The notes under the pieces: model-generated | The model's input: the letters and a program-made list of their open reading frames with translations, nothing else | Told to the model about the DNA's origin: nothing | Databases searched by the model: none | Made by a program: the position numbers and the translations under genes | NCBI RefSeq assembly: GCF_000737765.1 | Contig: NZ_JPRI01000012.1 | Span: 372,001 to 436,000, forward strand | Origin: Chryseobacterium vrystaatense | Lineage (GTDB): Bacteria; Bacteroidota; Bacteroidia; Flavobacteriales; Weeksellaceae | Reading direction: 5' to 3' | DNA length: 64,000 bases | In this document: positions 1 to 9,343 of the stretch, piece by piece | Numbering within the stretch: the stretch's first letter is position 1 | How the letters are laid out: each line of letters opens with the position of its first letter

Positions 1-2275
1 CTCCGGTCTCATATACAAAGTCTCCGCTTTCGTTAAGGTGTCCTTTGATCTCTTTTGGAGAAACGGAAACCGTTTGGATTCCTGCATGCGCTGTAGGTGA
101 ACTGGCGTTGTAAGCTCTTGTCAGACTTTCCAGTTTAGCTTTTCTATTGGCTTCAATCTTATCTTTATGAATCACTGCCAATGTTGGTGCAATAACTAAT
201 GAAACAATTGACATCAGCTTAATAAGGATATTCATTGATGGCCCTGAAGTATCTTTAAATGGATCTCCCACGGTATCTCCTGTTACCGAAGCTTTATGGG
301 GTTCTGATCCTTTATAATAAGTCTGACCATTGATATCAACGCCTTTTTCAAATGACTTTTTAGCATTATCCCATGCCCCTCCTGCATTATTCTGGAACAT
401 TCCCATCAGAACCCCACATACAGTAGCTCCTGCTAAAAATCCTCCTAAAACTTCTGGTCCGAAAATAAATCCTATCAAAATGGGAGAAATAATAGTAATA
501 GCTCCTGGAAGCATCATTTTTCTGATAGATGCATCGGTAGATATCGCAACGCATTTTTCATATTCAGGTTGTGCTTTTCCTTCTAAGATCCCAGGAATTT
601 CACGAAACTGTCTTCTTACCTCTTCTACCATAGCCATGGCTGCCTGTCCTACTGCAGTAATGGCAAGGGAAGAGAATATAAACGGTATCATTCCCCCAAC
701 AAACAATCCTGCCAGAACATCGGCTCTGTAAATGTCAATTCCGTCAATACCTGCAATTCCAACAAAGGCTGCAAATAAAGCAAGTGCAGTCAATGCTGCA
801 GAAGCTATAGCAAATCCTTTTCCGCTGGCTGCTGTAGTGTTTCCTACTGCATCCAGAATATCTGTTTTTTCACGGACCTCTTTTGGAAGTTCACTCATCT
901 CGGCAATTCCTCCCGCATTATCTGCAATCGGACCAAAAGCATCTATGGCCAGCTGCATGGCGGTAGTTGCCATCATTCCCGCAGCAGCAATTGCTACCCC
1001 GTAAAGCCCTGCACATAAATACGATCCATATATACCTCCTGCCAAGACAAGGATTGGAAGCAGTGTAGATTCCATCCCTACTGCCAAACCGCCTATAATA
1101 TTCGTTGCATGGCCTGTAGAAGACTGTCTTACAATACTGGCAACAGGTCTTTTACCCATAGCCGTGTAATATTCTGTAATAATACTCATTAAAGTACCCA
1201 CCACAAGTCCTACCATTATAGCTCCGAAAACGCCCATTTTCGTAAACTCATGTTCCCTAAGAGTCATTTTTTCAGGAAGAAGATAATTTACCAGAAAGTA
1301 AGAGGATATAGCTGTAATCACAATGCTTCCCCAGTTCCCCAGATTCAAAGCATTCTGTACACTGGAAGTAGACAAACCGTCATTTTCATTGATTCTCACA
1401 AATAGAGTTCCTATCATTGAGAAAATAATTCCTGTTCCGGCTATAAGCATTGGAAGAAGAATTGGAGCAAATCCTCCGAAAGCATCGTCAGACATTGTTT
1501 CTCTTCCCAAAACCATTGTTGCCAGTACCGTTGCTACATACGAACCAAATAAATCGGCTCCCATACCTGCTACATCTCCAACATTGTCTCCAACATTATC
1601 AGCAATTGTAGCTGGGTTCCTTGGATCATCTTCGGGAATACCTGCTTCTACTTTTCCCACAAGGTCAGCTCCCACGTCTGCTGCCTTTGTATAAATACCA
1701 CCCCCCACGCGGGCAAAAAGCGCAATCGATTCTGCACCGAGAGAAAATCCGGTAAGAATTTCAATGGTTTTTTCCATTTCATGGGAATCTACCGTGGCAT
1801 CGGGAGCAAAAATCTGTTTAATAATCAGAAAAAGAGCACCTAAACCAAGTACAGCCAGTCCAGCAACTCCCATTCCCATAACAGATCCTCCGGTAAAAGA
1901 AACCTTTAGCGCTTTGGAGAGTGAGGTTCTTGCGGCTTCTGCAGTTCTTACATTAGCTTTAGTAGCGATCTTCATTCCTATAAACCCTGCGAGAGCCGAA
2001 AACACAGCTCCAACGGCAAAAGCGAGACCAATACTCCAGTGAGAATTGGAATTACTGGATCCCATCACCGCAAGAAGTATAGATACTACAACAACGAAAT
2101 AAGTTAAAATCTTGTACTCAGCCTTTAGAAAGGCCATAGCACCGTCAGCGATATGTCCGCTGATTATTTTCATTTTCTCATTTCCGGCATTCTGCTTACT
2201 TACCCAGTTACTCTGCAGAAAAGTATACAATAAGGCGACAACGCCAAAAACCGGAATTAAATAGAACAAATCCAT
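1..2275 (-). CDS. hppA: Membrane-bound ion-pumping pyrophosphatase, C-terminus cut by window start
   Basis: Integral membrane enzyme that hydrolyses pyrophosphate and pumps H+ and/or Na+ out of the cytoplasm. About 758 codons are present from the ATG at 2275 to the window edge, so only the C-terminal end is missing. The family's substrate-binding signatures are visible: DVGADLVGKVE and, shortly after, DNVGDNVGDVAGMGADL. At 827-844 the codons read GNTTAA; the alanine in this position (lysine in the K+-independent group) marks the K+-stimulated subfamily. Many hydrophobic helices alternate with these motifs. Which ion is pumped cannot be settled by eye. The gene is divergent from the amidohydrolase at 2407, and the soluble pyrophosphatase lies 2 kb away. 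The family call is firm. Confidence 0.95.
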   Translation of the reverse strand, partial: MDLFYLIPVFGVVALLYTFLQSNWVSKQNAGNEKMKIISGHIADGAMAFLKAEYKILTYFVVVVSILLAVMGSSNSNSHWSIGLAFAVGAVFSALAGFIGMKIATKANVRTAEAARTSLSKALKVSFTGGSVMGMGVAGLAVLGLGALFLIIKQIFAPDATVDSHEMEKTIEILTGFSLGAESIALFARVGGGIYTKAADVGADLVGKVEAGIPEDDPRNPATIADNVGDNVGDVAGMGADLFGSYVATVLATMVLGRETMSDDAFGGFAPILLPMLIAGTGIIFSMIGTLFVRINENDGLSTSSVQNALNLGNWGSIVITAISSYFLVNYLLPEKMTLREHEFTKMGVFGAIMVGLVVGTLMSIITEYYTAMGKRPVASIVRQSSTGHATNIIGGLAVGMESTLLPILVLAGGIYGSYLCAGLYGVAIAAAGMMATTAMQLAIDAFGPIADNAGGIAEMSELPKEVREKTDILDAVGNTTAASGKGFAIASAALTALALFAAFVGIAGIDGIDIYRADVLAGLFVGGMIPFIFSSLAITAVGQAAMAMVEEVRRQFREIPGILEGKAQPEYEKCVAISTDASIRKMMLPGAITIISPILIGFIFGPEVLGGFLAGATVCGVLMGMFQNNAGGAWDNAKKSFEKGVDINGQTYYKGSEPHKASVTGDTVGDPFKDTSGPSMNILIKLMSIVSLVIAPTLAVIHKDKIEANRKAKLESLTRAYNASSPTAHAGIQTVSVSPKEIKGHLNESGDFVYETG

Positions 2276-2350
2276 AGTTTATTATTTTTATATTAATAAA
2301 TAGTAATTAGTTTTATAAATATAACAAAAATTCCAGTGTTTTATTAAACC

Positions 2351-2381
2351 TTGTCTTACAATATATTTTTCCTTAAATTTA
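2351..2381 (+). promoter_or_regulatory. Bacteroidetes-type promoter for the amidohydrolase
   Basis: TTG at 2351-2353, 20 nt spacer, then TAAATTTA at 2374-2381 (consensus TAnnTTTG, one mismatch), 25 nt before the ATG at 2407. This is the primary-sigma consensus known for Bacteroidota. Confidence 0.5.
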
Positions 2382-2406
2382 TTGAACACCATAAAACGAA
2401 ATATCC

Positions 2407-4134
2407 ATGAAAGCATTAATTCAATTAATCTTTTCAGCATCTCTTATTGTTATCAGTTGTAAAAGCATCCCTGAAAAAGAAAAGGCAGACGTCTTTTATT
2501 TTGGAGGAACAATTTTAACGATGGAAGAGGCTACGCCCCAAGTGGAAGCTGTAGCATTAAAAAATGGTAAAATACTTTTTGCAGGAACCCAATCAGAAGC
2601 GAATCATTATACAGATGATAAAACAAAAATCATTAATCTGGAGGGGAAAGTTTTACTCCCCGGTTTTATAGATGTTCATGGCCATCTTACCTCAAGAGCA
2701 GGAATGATGCAGGCTATTGATTTGTTTCCTGAACCCTATGGAACCGTTAATTCTATCGAAGACCTTCAAAATACCATTAAAAAATATATTATAGAAAATT
2801 CTGTTTCAAAAAGCCAGCCTATTATAGGTAATGGATATGATGATGCGATTATGACAGAACACCGGCATCCAACGAAAGACGAATTGGATGCCATAAGCAA
2901 AACCAATCCTATTATTGTCATCCATACTTCCGGGCATGCAAGTGTAGCCAATACAGCGATGCTTAAACTTCTTGGAATATCTGAATCTTCAAAAGATCCT
3001 GAAGGTGGACATTACGGAAGAAATAAAAAAGATGGTAAACTGAATGGTAAACTGGAGGAAAATGCAAGTTTTATGGCGCTCTTATCTCTTACAGAAAAGA
3101 TGAGTAAGGAAACAGGAAACTCACAGGATCTAGCCATTCAGAACCTTATGAAAGCTCAGGATGAATGGCTTAGCTACGGCCAGACCACCACCTGTGACGG
3201 AAGAACAATGGGAGAAAGTGTAAATCTTCTGGAAAAAGCTGCTGCTGAACATCTTTTTAAAGCAGACGTTATTTATTTTCCTGATTATGAATACTTCAAA
3301 AAAGATCTGAATACTTTTAAACCTAAGTACATGAAGTACAGCAATCATTTAAAACTTGGAGGCTTTAAATTTTCAGACGACGGCTCTCCACAGGGCAAAA
3401 CAGCCTGGCTTACCCAGCCATATCTTATACCTCCTGAAGGTCAGTCTTCTGATTACAAAGGCTTTCCCATATTCTCTGACCAGGTTTTATATGATGATCT
3501 GAAAAATTTGTTTCAGAATAATATTACAGCACAACTTCATGTAAACGGAGATGCAGCGATTGACCAGGCGTTGAGAGTAATTGGAAAACTAAAGGAAGAA
3601 AATATCTACAAGCCGGAACTAAGGGCTGCACTTATTCATGTTCAGAACAGCCGCCCTGATCATATTCAAAAAATTAAAGACATCGGTCTGATTCCCTCTT
3701 ACTTTTCTACTCATGTTTATTTGTGGGGTGATTGGCACTATTCAAGTGTTTTCGGGCCGGTAAGAGCTTCATTCATTAGCCCTGCGAATTCTGCTTTGCG
3801 GGCAGGAATTATCTTTACCATGCATCACGATGCACCTGTCACACCTCCTGATTTAATTACAGCAGTATATTCCTCAGTCAACAGAAAGACCCGATCCGGA
3901 CGAATCTTGGGACCTGATGAAAGAATCACACCACTTCAGGCACTAAAAGCAATTACCATCAATGCCGCTTATCAAATTCACGAAGAAACTACAAAAGGTT
4001 CTATTAAGGCAGGAAAATTAGCTGATCTGGTTATCCTTGATCAAAATCCCCTGACCATTAATCCTGAGAAAATAAGGAATATTAAAGTATTGGAAACGAT
4101 AAAAGAAGGAGTGCCTGTTTATAAAAGAAAATAA
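2407..4134 (+). CDS. Amidohydrolase, YtcJ-like, predicted lipoprotein
   Basis: Metal-dependent hydrolase of the amidohydrolase superfamily (Amidohydro_3, YtcJ-like), 575 residues. The N-terminus is a lipoprotein signal ending at VISC, so the enzyme should be membrane-anchored outside the cytoplasm. Metal-site landmarks are visible: HGH in DVHGHLTS near residue 98, FSDDGSPQGKTAWL in the middle, HVNGDAAIDQAL, and MHHDAPVTPPD late in the barrel. The C-terminal GSIKAGKLADLVILDQNP stretch is typical of the superfamily's closing beta-sandwich. It stands alone between two pyrophosphatase genes and has its own promoter. Substrate is unknown; relatives hydrolyse N-formyl or cyclic amide bonds, but nothing here fixes it. 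Confidence 0.88.
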   Translation: MKALIQLIFSASLIVISCKSIPEKEKADVFYFGGTILTMEEATPQVEAVALKNGKILFAGTQSEANHYTDDKTKIINLEGKVLLPGFIDVHGHLTSRAGMMQAIDLFPEPYGTVNSIEDLQNTIKKYIIENSVSKSQPIIGNGYDDAIMTEHRHPTKDELDAISKTNPIIVIHTSGHASVANTAMLKLLGISESSKDPEGGHYGRNKKDGKLNGKLEENASFMALLSLTEKMSKETGNSQDLAIQNLMKAQDEWLSYGQTTTCDGRTMGESVNLLEKAAAEHLFKADVIYFPDYEYFKKDLNTFKPKYMKYSNHLKLGGFKFSDDGSPQGKTAWLTQPYLIPPEGQSSDYKGFPIFSDQVLYDDLKNLFQNNITAQLHVNGDAAIDQALRVIGKLKEENIYKPELRAALIHVQNSRPDHIQKIKDIGLIPSYFSTHVYLWGDWHYSSVFGPVRASFISPANSALRAGIIFTMHHDAPVTPPDLITAVYSSVNRKTRSGRILGPDERITPLQALKAITINAAYQIHEETTKGSIKAGKLADLVILDQNPLTINPEKIRNIKVLETIKEGVPVYKRK

Positions 4135-4196
4135 AATTTTATACTTTTATGACTGACGGTGATGCTAATACCCTCAATATTTTATTAATTGACAAA

Positions 4197-4232
4197 TGAA
4201 AAGGCAGATGAAAATTCATCTGCCCTTATTAT
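4197..4232. terminator. Bidirectional terminator between amidohydrolase and ppa
   Basis: Perfect stem GGCAGATG / CATCTGCC with an AAAATT loop at 4203-4223. It lies between convergent genes and has T-rich runs on both strands. Confidence 0.65.
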
Positions 4233-4251
4233 AATTTTGGAATGCGATTTC

Positions 4252-4863
4252 TTAGCCTCCGAATTTTTCTGCATAATCTTTTTGAGAAGCCTTGATCACT
4301 TTTCTAGCGTGTTCAGCTCCATAAACCTCATGAATTCTGCACTTAGCAGGCTCATCTGGTAAATTCTTATAGGTTAAGAAATAGTGCATCAATCTCTTAA
4401 CTTCTGCTTCAGGAAGTTCTGAAATATCTCTGAAATGTCCAAAAGCGTGGTCACCGATCATTACGGCAACGATTTTATCATCAGCTTCACCTCCATCGAT
4501 CATTTTAAATCCACCGATTGGAATAGCTTCCATTAATAATCCTCCAGAGTGGATATTGTGAGAGCTTAATACACAAATATCAAGCGGGTCATGGTCTCCT
4601 TCCGTCACATCATCAGCTCCGGCTTCGATAGCCAGTTTCATTACTTCATTATGGCAATATGTTCTTGGAACGAACCCATATAAAGCGGGAATAATATTAG
4701 AAAATTTCTGAGGTCTGTCTACCTTTAAAAATCCTGTTTCTTTATCTACTTCATATTTAATTGTATCTGAAGGAACGATTTCCACGAATACATTGACAAC
4801 ATTTGGCGCATCTTCTCCTGCAGAAACCCCGTGCCATGGATGTGCTTTAAAATTTGGAATCAT
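4252..4863 (-). CDS. ppa: Soluble inorganic pyrophosphatase (family I)
   Basis: Cytoplasmic Mg2+-dependent enzyme that splits pyrophosphate to phosphate and pulls biosynthetic reactions forward. At 203 residues it has family I features: the substrate-binding EIVPSDTIKYE stretch near residues 29-39, the metal-binding GDHDPLDICVLS block near residues 93-104 (family signature D-[SGDN]-D-[PE]-[LIVMF]-D), and a following K-rich helix. Start at ATG 4863. It converges on the amidohydrolase and is followed upstream by a small membrane-anchored protein. Finding a soluble and a membrane pyrophosphatase within 3 kb is notable. The identification is firm. Confidence 0.95.
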   Translation of the reverse strand: MIPNFKAHPWHGVSAGEDAPNVVNVFVEIVPSDTIKYEVDKETGFLKVDRPQKFSNIIPALYGFVPRTYCHNEVMKLAIEAGADDVTEGDHDPLDICVLSSHNIHSGGLLMEAIPIGGFKMIDGGEADDKIVAVMIGDHAFGHFRDISELPEAEVKRLMHYFLTYKNLPDEPAKCRIHEVYGAEHARKVIKASQKDYAEKFGG

Positions 4864-4880
4864 TATTTATCTGTTATTTT

Positions 4881-5393
4881 TTAAGTTATAATTAAAATTT
4901 CTCTTCTAAGATCTTCTATAGTGGCTGCAATATAATCATCGCCTTCCATATAGTTCATGATAAAAATAGTTTTGAATTCTTCAAGATCTGCATTTCCGTT
5001 TAGTCCATCATAGGTCTTGTGAAGTAAATCGATCAAAGCATTTTTAGAATCTACAATATTCTTCCATGATCCTTTTGTAATATAAAGCTGTTGTGAAGAA
5101 TTATATTCAAACTCATCATTGATGGTCTTTTCACTCAGAAAGATAAATTCGTGTACCGCCAGATCTTTATCAAATTTCTGAATGATGTTTGATGGTTTTA
5201 TTCTTTCTAAAAAAAGAGTCATCCTTTCATACGAATGTGCTTTGTTTTCCGAATTTGATTTTACAGAAAGCAGTTTGATTTCCTGATTTTTAAGGGTAAT
5301 GTACGAATGTACAAATTGTCTCAGCAAAACCAGAAAAGGAATTGCGATAATCAATGCAAAAGCATACGGTAAATATCCTGAAAAACTACCCAT
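4881..5393 (-). CDS. Membrane-anchored protein of unknown function
   Basis: 170 residues from the ATG at 5393; an upstream TTG at 5408 would add five residues but is less likely. One N-terminal hydrophobic segment (about residues 6-27) is followed by a soluble, charged region with a likely coiled coil (LKNQEIKLLSVKS onward) and an acidic C-terminal half. I do not recognise the family. It sits 17 nt upstream of ppa and 24 nt downstream of the multi-spanning membrane protein, all on the minus strand, so the three may be co-transcribed. The topology suggests a cytoplasmic domain tethered to the inner membrane; no catalytic motif is visible. Confidence 0.7.
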   Translation of the reverse strand: MGSFSGYLPYAFALIIAIPFLVLLRQFVHSYITLKNQEIKLLSVKSNSENKAHSYERMTLFLERIKPSNIIQKFDKDLAVHEFIFLSEKTINDEFEYNSSQQLYITKGSWKNIVDSKNALIDLLHKTYDGLNGNADLEEFKTIFIMNYMEGDDYIAATIEDLRREILIIT

Positions 5394-5417
5394 AATTTTA
5401 GACCGCAAAATTACTAA

Positions 5418-6590
5418 TTATTTTCCGGCTTCTAAAGAGTTTTTGAATATATCGGTCTTAGAATTTTGAATATAAATCAGGGAAAGGATGATGAGGAGAT
5501 AAAAACCGATCATCATTCTGTTGGCCAAACTCGGAAAAATCAAAAATCTAAGGAAAACAGAAACATAAATAGTTGCAAAGAACAAAGACTGCAACCAGCT
5601 TCTCCTGCTATTCACCGAAAATTTATTAGCCAGAATGATCACAATAAATAACAATAAAATTGGAAAATACGAGCCATTAAAATCCAGCATTATTACTTTC
5701 TTAACATAATTCAGATAATCCGGAAAGTAAAACGGATCCGGATCTGATATGGGATAAATCTGAACTTTTGTAAACTGATTCATCACTAAAGTAGACCAAG
5801 AAATCTGGTTAAAATACTGAATCAAAAAGAAAGAAAGAAAAATATATCCATAAGACATCAATAGTTTCGAGCGACTAAGCTGAAGGCTGTTTCTGTAAAA
5901 ATAAATTAAAATATAAAGAAATGAATACAGAATAAAATATTCGGGTCTTGTCAAAATACAGAGCATTGCAAAAACCGTAGCCCAAAGATGATTTTTTTTC
6001 ACCACAAAAATATAAAAACTCACCAACAGCAACAAACACGACAAACTGTCTGCTGAAGCATGTCTACTGGCCTCCAGAAGCGGTTTGAATAAAGAAATTA
6101 AAACTGTTAAGATGAAAGCCAACGGATAATTCTTTAAAATCTGAATCAGAAAGCTGAATATTAAAACCAAAATGGCAACAAAAGAAAAGATAGAAGTTAA
6201 AGATACAGCGACTGGAGCTTTGAAGCCCAATTTAAAAAACATCCAGTTGACAAAATTATAAAAAGGCTTTACTGAAAAAAGCTGCAGTTCCTCTTCATAG
6301 GCTTTAGGATTTTCTGACAAAATCTTATAATACGTGTTCTCTCCAACTGCAATTTCCTCATCCTGAGGCGTAATTCCAAAAATCTTCGGATTGGTTCCTT
6401 TGAGTTCTGTATATACTTTTTTATGAACATCCTCTATTTTCATCTCAGGATATTCTGCTTTGTAAATAAGCCCAACATAGGCTTCTATATCAACATTGTA
6501 GTACTGATGAGTATACAGATAGTATGACATCACACATAGGTAGACTGAAAATATAAAAATAAGAATCCTCTTAGTTTTCTCCATTTGCAT
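5418..6590 (-). CDS. Multi-spanning membrane protein, possible glycosyltransferase-like
   Basis: About 390 residues, with start at ATG 6590 (MQMEKTK) or ATG 6584; a TTG at 6614 gives a longer but less convincing N-terminus. The first helix begins at ILIFIFSVYLCVMSYYLY and about nine more hydrophobic helices follow. Between helix 1 and 2 lies a roughly 100-residue soluble loop rich in acidic and aromatic residues. This layout, one helix, a large extracytoplasmic loop, then many helices, resembles membrane glycosyltransferases and polymerases that act on lipid-linked sugars. I see no diagnostic DD/DE catalytic motif, so the function is only suggested by architecture. AT-rich like its neighbours. 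Confidence 0.6.
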   Translation of the reverse strand: MQMEKTKRILIFIFSVYLCVMSYYLYTHQYYNVDIEAYVGLIYKAEYPEMKIEDVHKKVYTELKGTNPKIFGITPQDEEIAVGENTYYKILSENPKAYEEELQLFSVKPFYNFVNWMFFKLGFKAPVAVSLTSIFSFVAILVLIFSFLIQILKNYPLAFILTVLISLFKPLLEASRHASADSLSCLLLLVSFYIFVVKKNHLWATVFAMLCILTRPEYFILYSFLYILIYFYRNSLQLSRSKLLMSYGYIFLSFFLIQYFNQISWSTLVMNQFTKVQIYPISDPDPFYFPDYLNYVKKVIMLDFNGSYFPILLLFIVIILANKFSVNSRRSWLQSLFFATIYVSVFLRFLIFPSLANRMMIGFYLLIILSLIYIQNSKTDIFKNSLEAGK

Positions 6591-6699
6591 TATGTTTATG
6601 CCATAAGAATGCAAAAGTAAAAAAACTATTCTTCCAACTGTTATTATTCAACTGTTTTATTCCTTACAATATTGTATACTATTTGAAAAATCCATTTGG

Positions 6700-7632
6700 T
6701 TAAAGTACAAAAAGCGCAGGTCTCTGGGTAACCTCATGATAACACACACTATTTTCATCAAAAAAATGATACACAAGGCTTTTTCTGGTTCTGTTCTTAT
6801 CAGTATGAGGTTCGCCGCCATGAAGGATGTTGGCATGCCATATCAGCATATCTCCTTTTTTAGCTTTAAAAATTTCTTTTTTCAGACCTAATTCCTTGAC
6901 CTTATCTTCTAAAAATTCTTCATAAGCTCTGTAGCTTTTTTTACCGATTCGAATAGCATCTCCTTCATTATCATAATCAGAATTAAGAAAATATGGAAGC
7001 TTATGGCTTTTCGGAATGTAATGTAATGCTCCATTCGTTTCATCTACATCTTCTAATGCAATCCAGACACCCAATAACCCTCCCAAAGGATAAGTTGTCA
7101 TATGAATACTGTCGGAATGAGTTTTCTGCTGGCTTCCGTTGATAAAGTTGATACTCTGAAATAGCTTGGCCTTTCCATCCAAAAGTACGGAAAGAAAATT
7201 CAATAATTTTTTATCATTTCCTATATTTCTGATAATCTCAGAATGATGAATAGCAAACATTAATTTCCCTCCATAAATAAACTTAAGAGTTCCGTCCTCC
7301 ATCAGCTTTTCTATTTCGCTGTTGATTTTGTCGGCATCATCTGCTGTGATAAAGTTCCTGACTGTCATATACCCATTTTCCTCGTACTTCAGGGCACTTT
7401 CTTTATTTTCAGCAGATAACTGTTGATAGAATTCAGTATTGGTAATTCTGTCCTTGCCAATTTGTCTTTCGGAAGCCGGAAGATGTGCAAAATCAGCACT
7501 GGAAATACTAGAGAAGTAATTTTTGCTTATGCCGAATTTTTTATACAAAGGTATATTATGATGCAATTTTTTTTTATTAAAAAAATTATAAATAATATAA
7601 GGTAGTTTATATTGACGGATTTGCTTTAGCAT
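6700..7632 (-). CDS. Phytanoyl-CoA dioxygenase (PhyH) family protein
   Basis: Predicted Fe(II)/2-oxoglutarate-dependent oxygenase, 310 residues, cytoplasmic. The iron-binding facial triad can be read: H and D in the HSDSIHM stretch (HxD type) and the distal His in ILHGGEPH, with RKSLVYHF supplying the 2-oxoglutarate-binding arginine. NGYMTVRNFITADDADKIN near residue 85 is the usual start of the PhyH fold. Start is ATG 7632. It sits between the membrane protein and the GNAT-like gene on the same strand, spaced by about 90-110 nt. In bacteria such enzymes often hydroxylate lipids, amino acids or secondary metabolites; the substrate here is unknown. Confidence 0.85.
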   Translation of the reverse strand: MLKQIRQYKLPYIIYNFFNKKKLHHNIPLYKKFGISKNYFSSISSADFAHLPASERQIGKDRITNTEFYQQLSAENKESALKYEENGYMTVRNFITADDADKINSEIEKLMEDGTLKFIYGGKLMFAIHHSEIIRNIGNDKKLLNFLSVLLDGKAKLFQSINFINGSQQKTHSDSIHMTTYPLGGLLGVWIALEDVDETNGALHYIPKSHKLPYFLNSDYDNEGDAIRIGKKSYRAYEEFLEDKVKELGLKKEIFKAKKGDMLIWHANILHGGEPHTDKNRTRKSLVYHFFDENSVCYHEVTQRPALFVL

Positions 7633-7723
7633 AGCTGGATGGTTAGTAATAATACTTTATAAAGGTAAGGAATAATATTAAATTAAAATGATTCTAAATA
7701 ACAAATTCTACATGATAATTATT

Positions 7724-8635
7724 CTAAAAAAGCTTTCCTTTCATGAGAAATGGCAGAAAATTTTTGATCAGTGTCTTTTTTGAACTTTCGATCGTTGCAT
7801 AGGGCTTCAATTCTGGTCTGAAGCCTCTGAAGAACTCTTCGATACCAGGAAGATTTCCTCCTTCAAAGTCAAAAATATGATTTCCAATATTTTCTTTGAT
7901 GACATGATCTATAAGTACAGATGCGCCAGACATTTTAATATATTCTTTATTATTGAAATTTCCTAAAAGAGCAATTGTATCATAGTCCGAATAGGTAGCA
8001 ATCACGTTGGTCATTTCCTGATGGTAATAAAAAGCTAAAAATTTTAAACGCTTTAATGAATAAAATATTTCAAAAGTATTTAGTAAAGCCACTGCATCAT
8101 TTTCTTTATCCAGTCCTACTACATGATTTTCTATAAATTTTTTAGCTTCCACATAACTCACCTCTCTGATTTCAGAATTATCACTGATCTCATCATCGAG
8201 CCTAAGCTTCCTTTTTCTTTTTGGAGAATATTTCGCAAAAACATTAGCATAATCATCAGGATACAAAATAAAATTCTTTTTTGAATTGAGTTTTGTATAA
8301 AATTTATTCGTTTCATTAAAATAATAAACTCTGATCAGATAATTTTCACACAGAAAATGGAGAAATTTTTCATTAATATTTTGATCGTCTTTAGGTGAAA
8401 ATACACCAAGTTGCTGACATATCAAAGGATTATGAACGATTTTAACCCCGTTTTTGTATATAAAAGGAACAGGCATGACTGCCTCATAATCATGATACAC
8501 CAAAACATCCCAAAGTTTATTGGCAGTAACATCTAAAAATATTTTTGATGCTGAATATTTCCTTTGCGCCGAGTTTTCCACACAGGCACCATATTTTTCG
8601 AAATTGATTTCGCTATATTTCACTCTTCTAATCAT
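7724..8635 (-). CDS. FemAB/GNAT-like acyltransferase family protein
   Basis: 303 residues, no signal peptide. The C-terminal half carries a sequence typical of FemAB/BioF2-like GNAT proteins of Bacteroidota: HIFDFEGGNLPGIEEFFRGF, followed by KPYATI. Such proteins transfer an aminoacyl or acyl group using a duplicated GNAT fold; known relatives act in peptidoglycan cross-bridges or cell-surface sugars. The start overlaps the radC stop by 4 nt (ATGA at 8632-8635), so translation is probably coupled. Together with the PhyH oxygenase and the membrane protein downstream it could modify a cell-surface compound, but this is inference. Confidence 0.7.
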   Translation of the reverse strand: MIRRVKYSEINFEKYGACVENSAQRKYSASKIFLDVTANKLWDVLVYHDYEAVMPVPFIYKNGVKIVHNPLICQQLGVFSPKDDQNINEKFLHFLCENYLIRVYYFNETNKFYTKLNSKKNFILYPDDYANVFAKYSPKRKRKLRLDDEISDNSEIREVSYVEAKKFIENHVVGLDKENDAVALLNTFEIFYSLKRLKFLAFYYHQEMTNVIATYSDYDTIALLGNFNNKEYIKMSGASVLIDHVIKENIGNHIFDFEGGNLPGIEEFFRGFRPELKPYATIESSKKTLIKNFLPFLMKGKLF

Positions 8636-9309
8636 AATAATCCTTCATCTGAGAAACTTAAATAGGCATCTTCAGTAACAATAATATGGTCTAAAAGCTG
8701 GATACTTAATAATGCTCCCGCTTCTTTTATTTTTTGGGTTATACAGATATCTTCTTTGCTTGCTTTCAGACTTCCTGAGGGATGATTGTGTGCAATAATG
8801 ATTCCTGTTGAAAAGTAATCTAAAGCCGTTTTAAATAAAATTCTGACATCAACAACGGATTGGCTTATTCCGCCCTGCGTCAATTGTGATATATGAATGA
8901 CTTTATTACTCTGGTTTAAAAACAAAGCCCAAAATTCTTCTGTTCTTAAATCTGATAATTGGTTTTTAAGGATAAAATAAGCATCCTTACTATTGGAGAT
9001 TATTGGCTTCTCGGGGATTTCCTGAACTGCCCTCCTCTTCCCTATCTCTAAAGCAGCAATAATAGACACAGCTTTTACAGCACCCACTCCTTTGAATTTC
9101 ATCAGATCTTTATTGGAAAGAAGACTTAACTGGTGCCAGCTATTGTCTACCGATGTCATGATTTTTCTTGCTAGTTCCAATGCACTCTCATCCCGACTTC
9201 CACTTCCCATAATAATAGCCAGAAGTTCGGAATCAGAAAGTGAATTCTTGCCTTTCAGTAAAAATTTTTCTCTGGGTCTGTCGTCTTCTGCAAGGTATTT
9301 TATGGTCAT
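8632..9309 (-). CDS. radC: RadC-family JAB/MPN+ domain protein
   Basis: 225 residues. The N-terminal part contains a helix-hairpin-helix region (KDLMKFKGVGAVKAVSIIAALEIG, given here in two pieces: KDLMKFKGVG and AVKAVSIIAALEIG). The C-terminal domain has the JAMM zinc-metalloprotease signature HNHPSGSLKASKED with a preceding catalytic Glu region. RadC proteins were once linked to DNA repair; that role is disputed and the molecular function is unsettled. Here it overlaps the GNAT-like gene by 4 nt, an ordinary chromosomal setting rather than the genomic-island setting of many RadC paralogues. Length matches the family. Confidence 0.93.
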   Translation of the reverse strand: MTIKYLAEDDRPREKFLLKGKNSLSDSELLAIIMGSGSRDESALELARKIMTSVDNSWHQLSLLSNKDLMKFKGVGAVKAVSIIAALEIGKRRAVQEIPEKPIISNSKDAYFILKNQLSDLRTEEFWALFLNQSNKVIHISQLTQGGISQSVVDVRILFKTALDYFSTGIIIAHNHPSGSLKASKEDICITQKIKEAGALLSIQLLDHIIVTEDAYLSFSDEGLL

Positions 9310-9343
9310 TTGTGAGTGGTCTTTATCAAATAGGGTTATAAAG

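Noticed and set aside
330..2042. Four plus-strand open frames (up to 133 residues) inside the membrane pyrophosphatase gene
   Set aside because: They are antisense to a strongly conserved gene, lack homology signs and follow its hydrophobic codon bias, so they are shadows.
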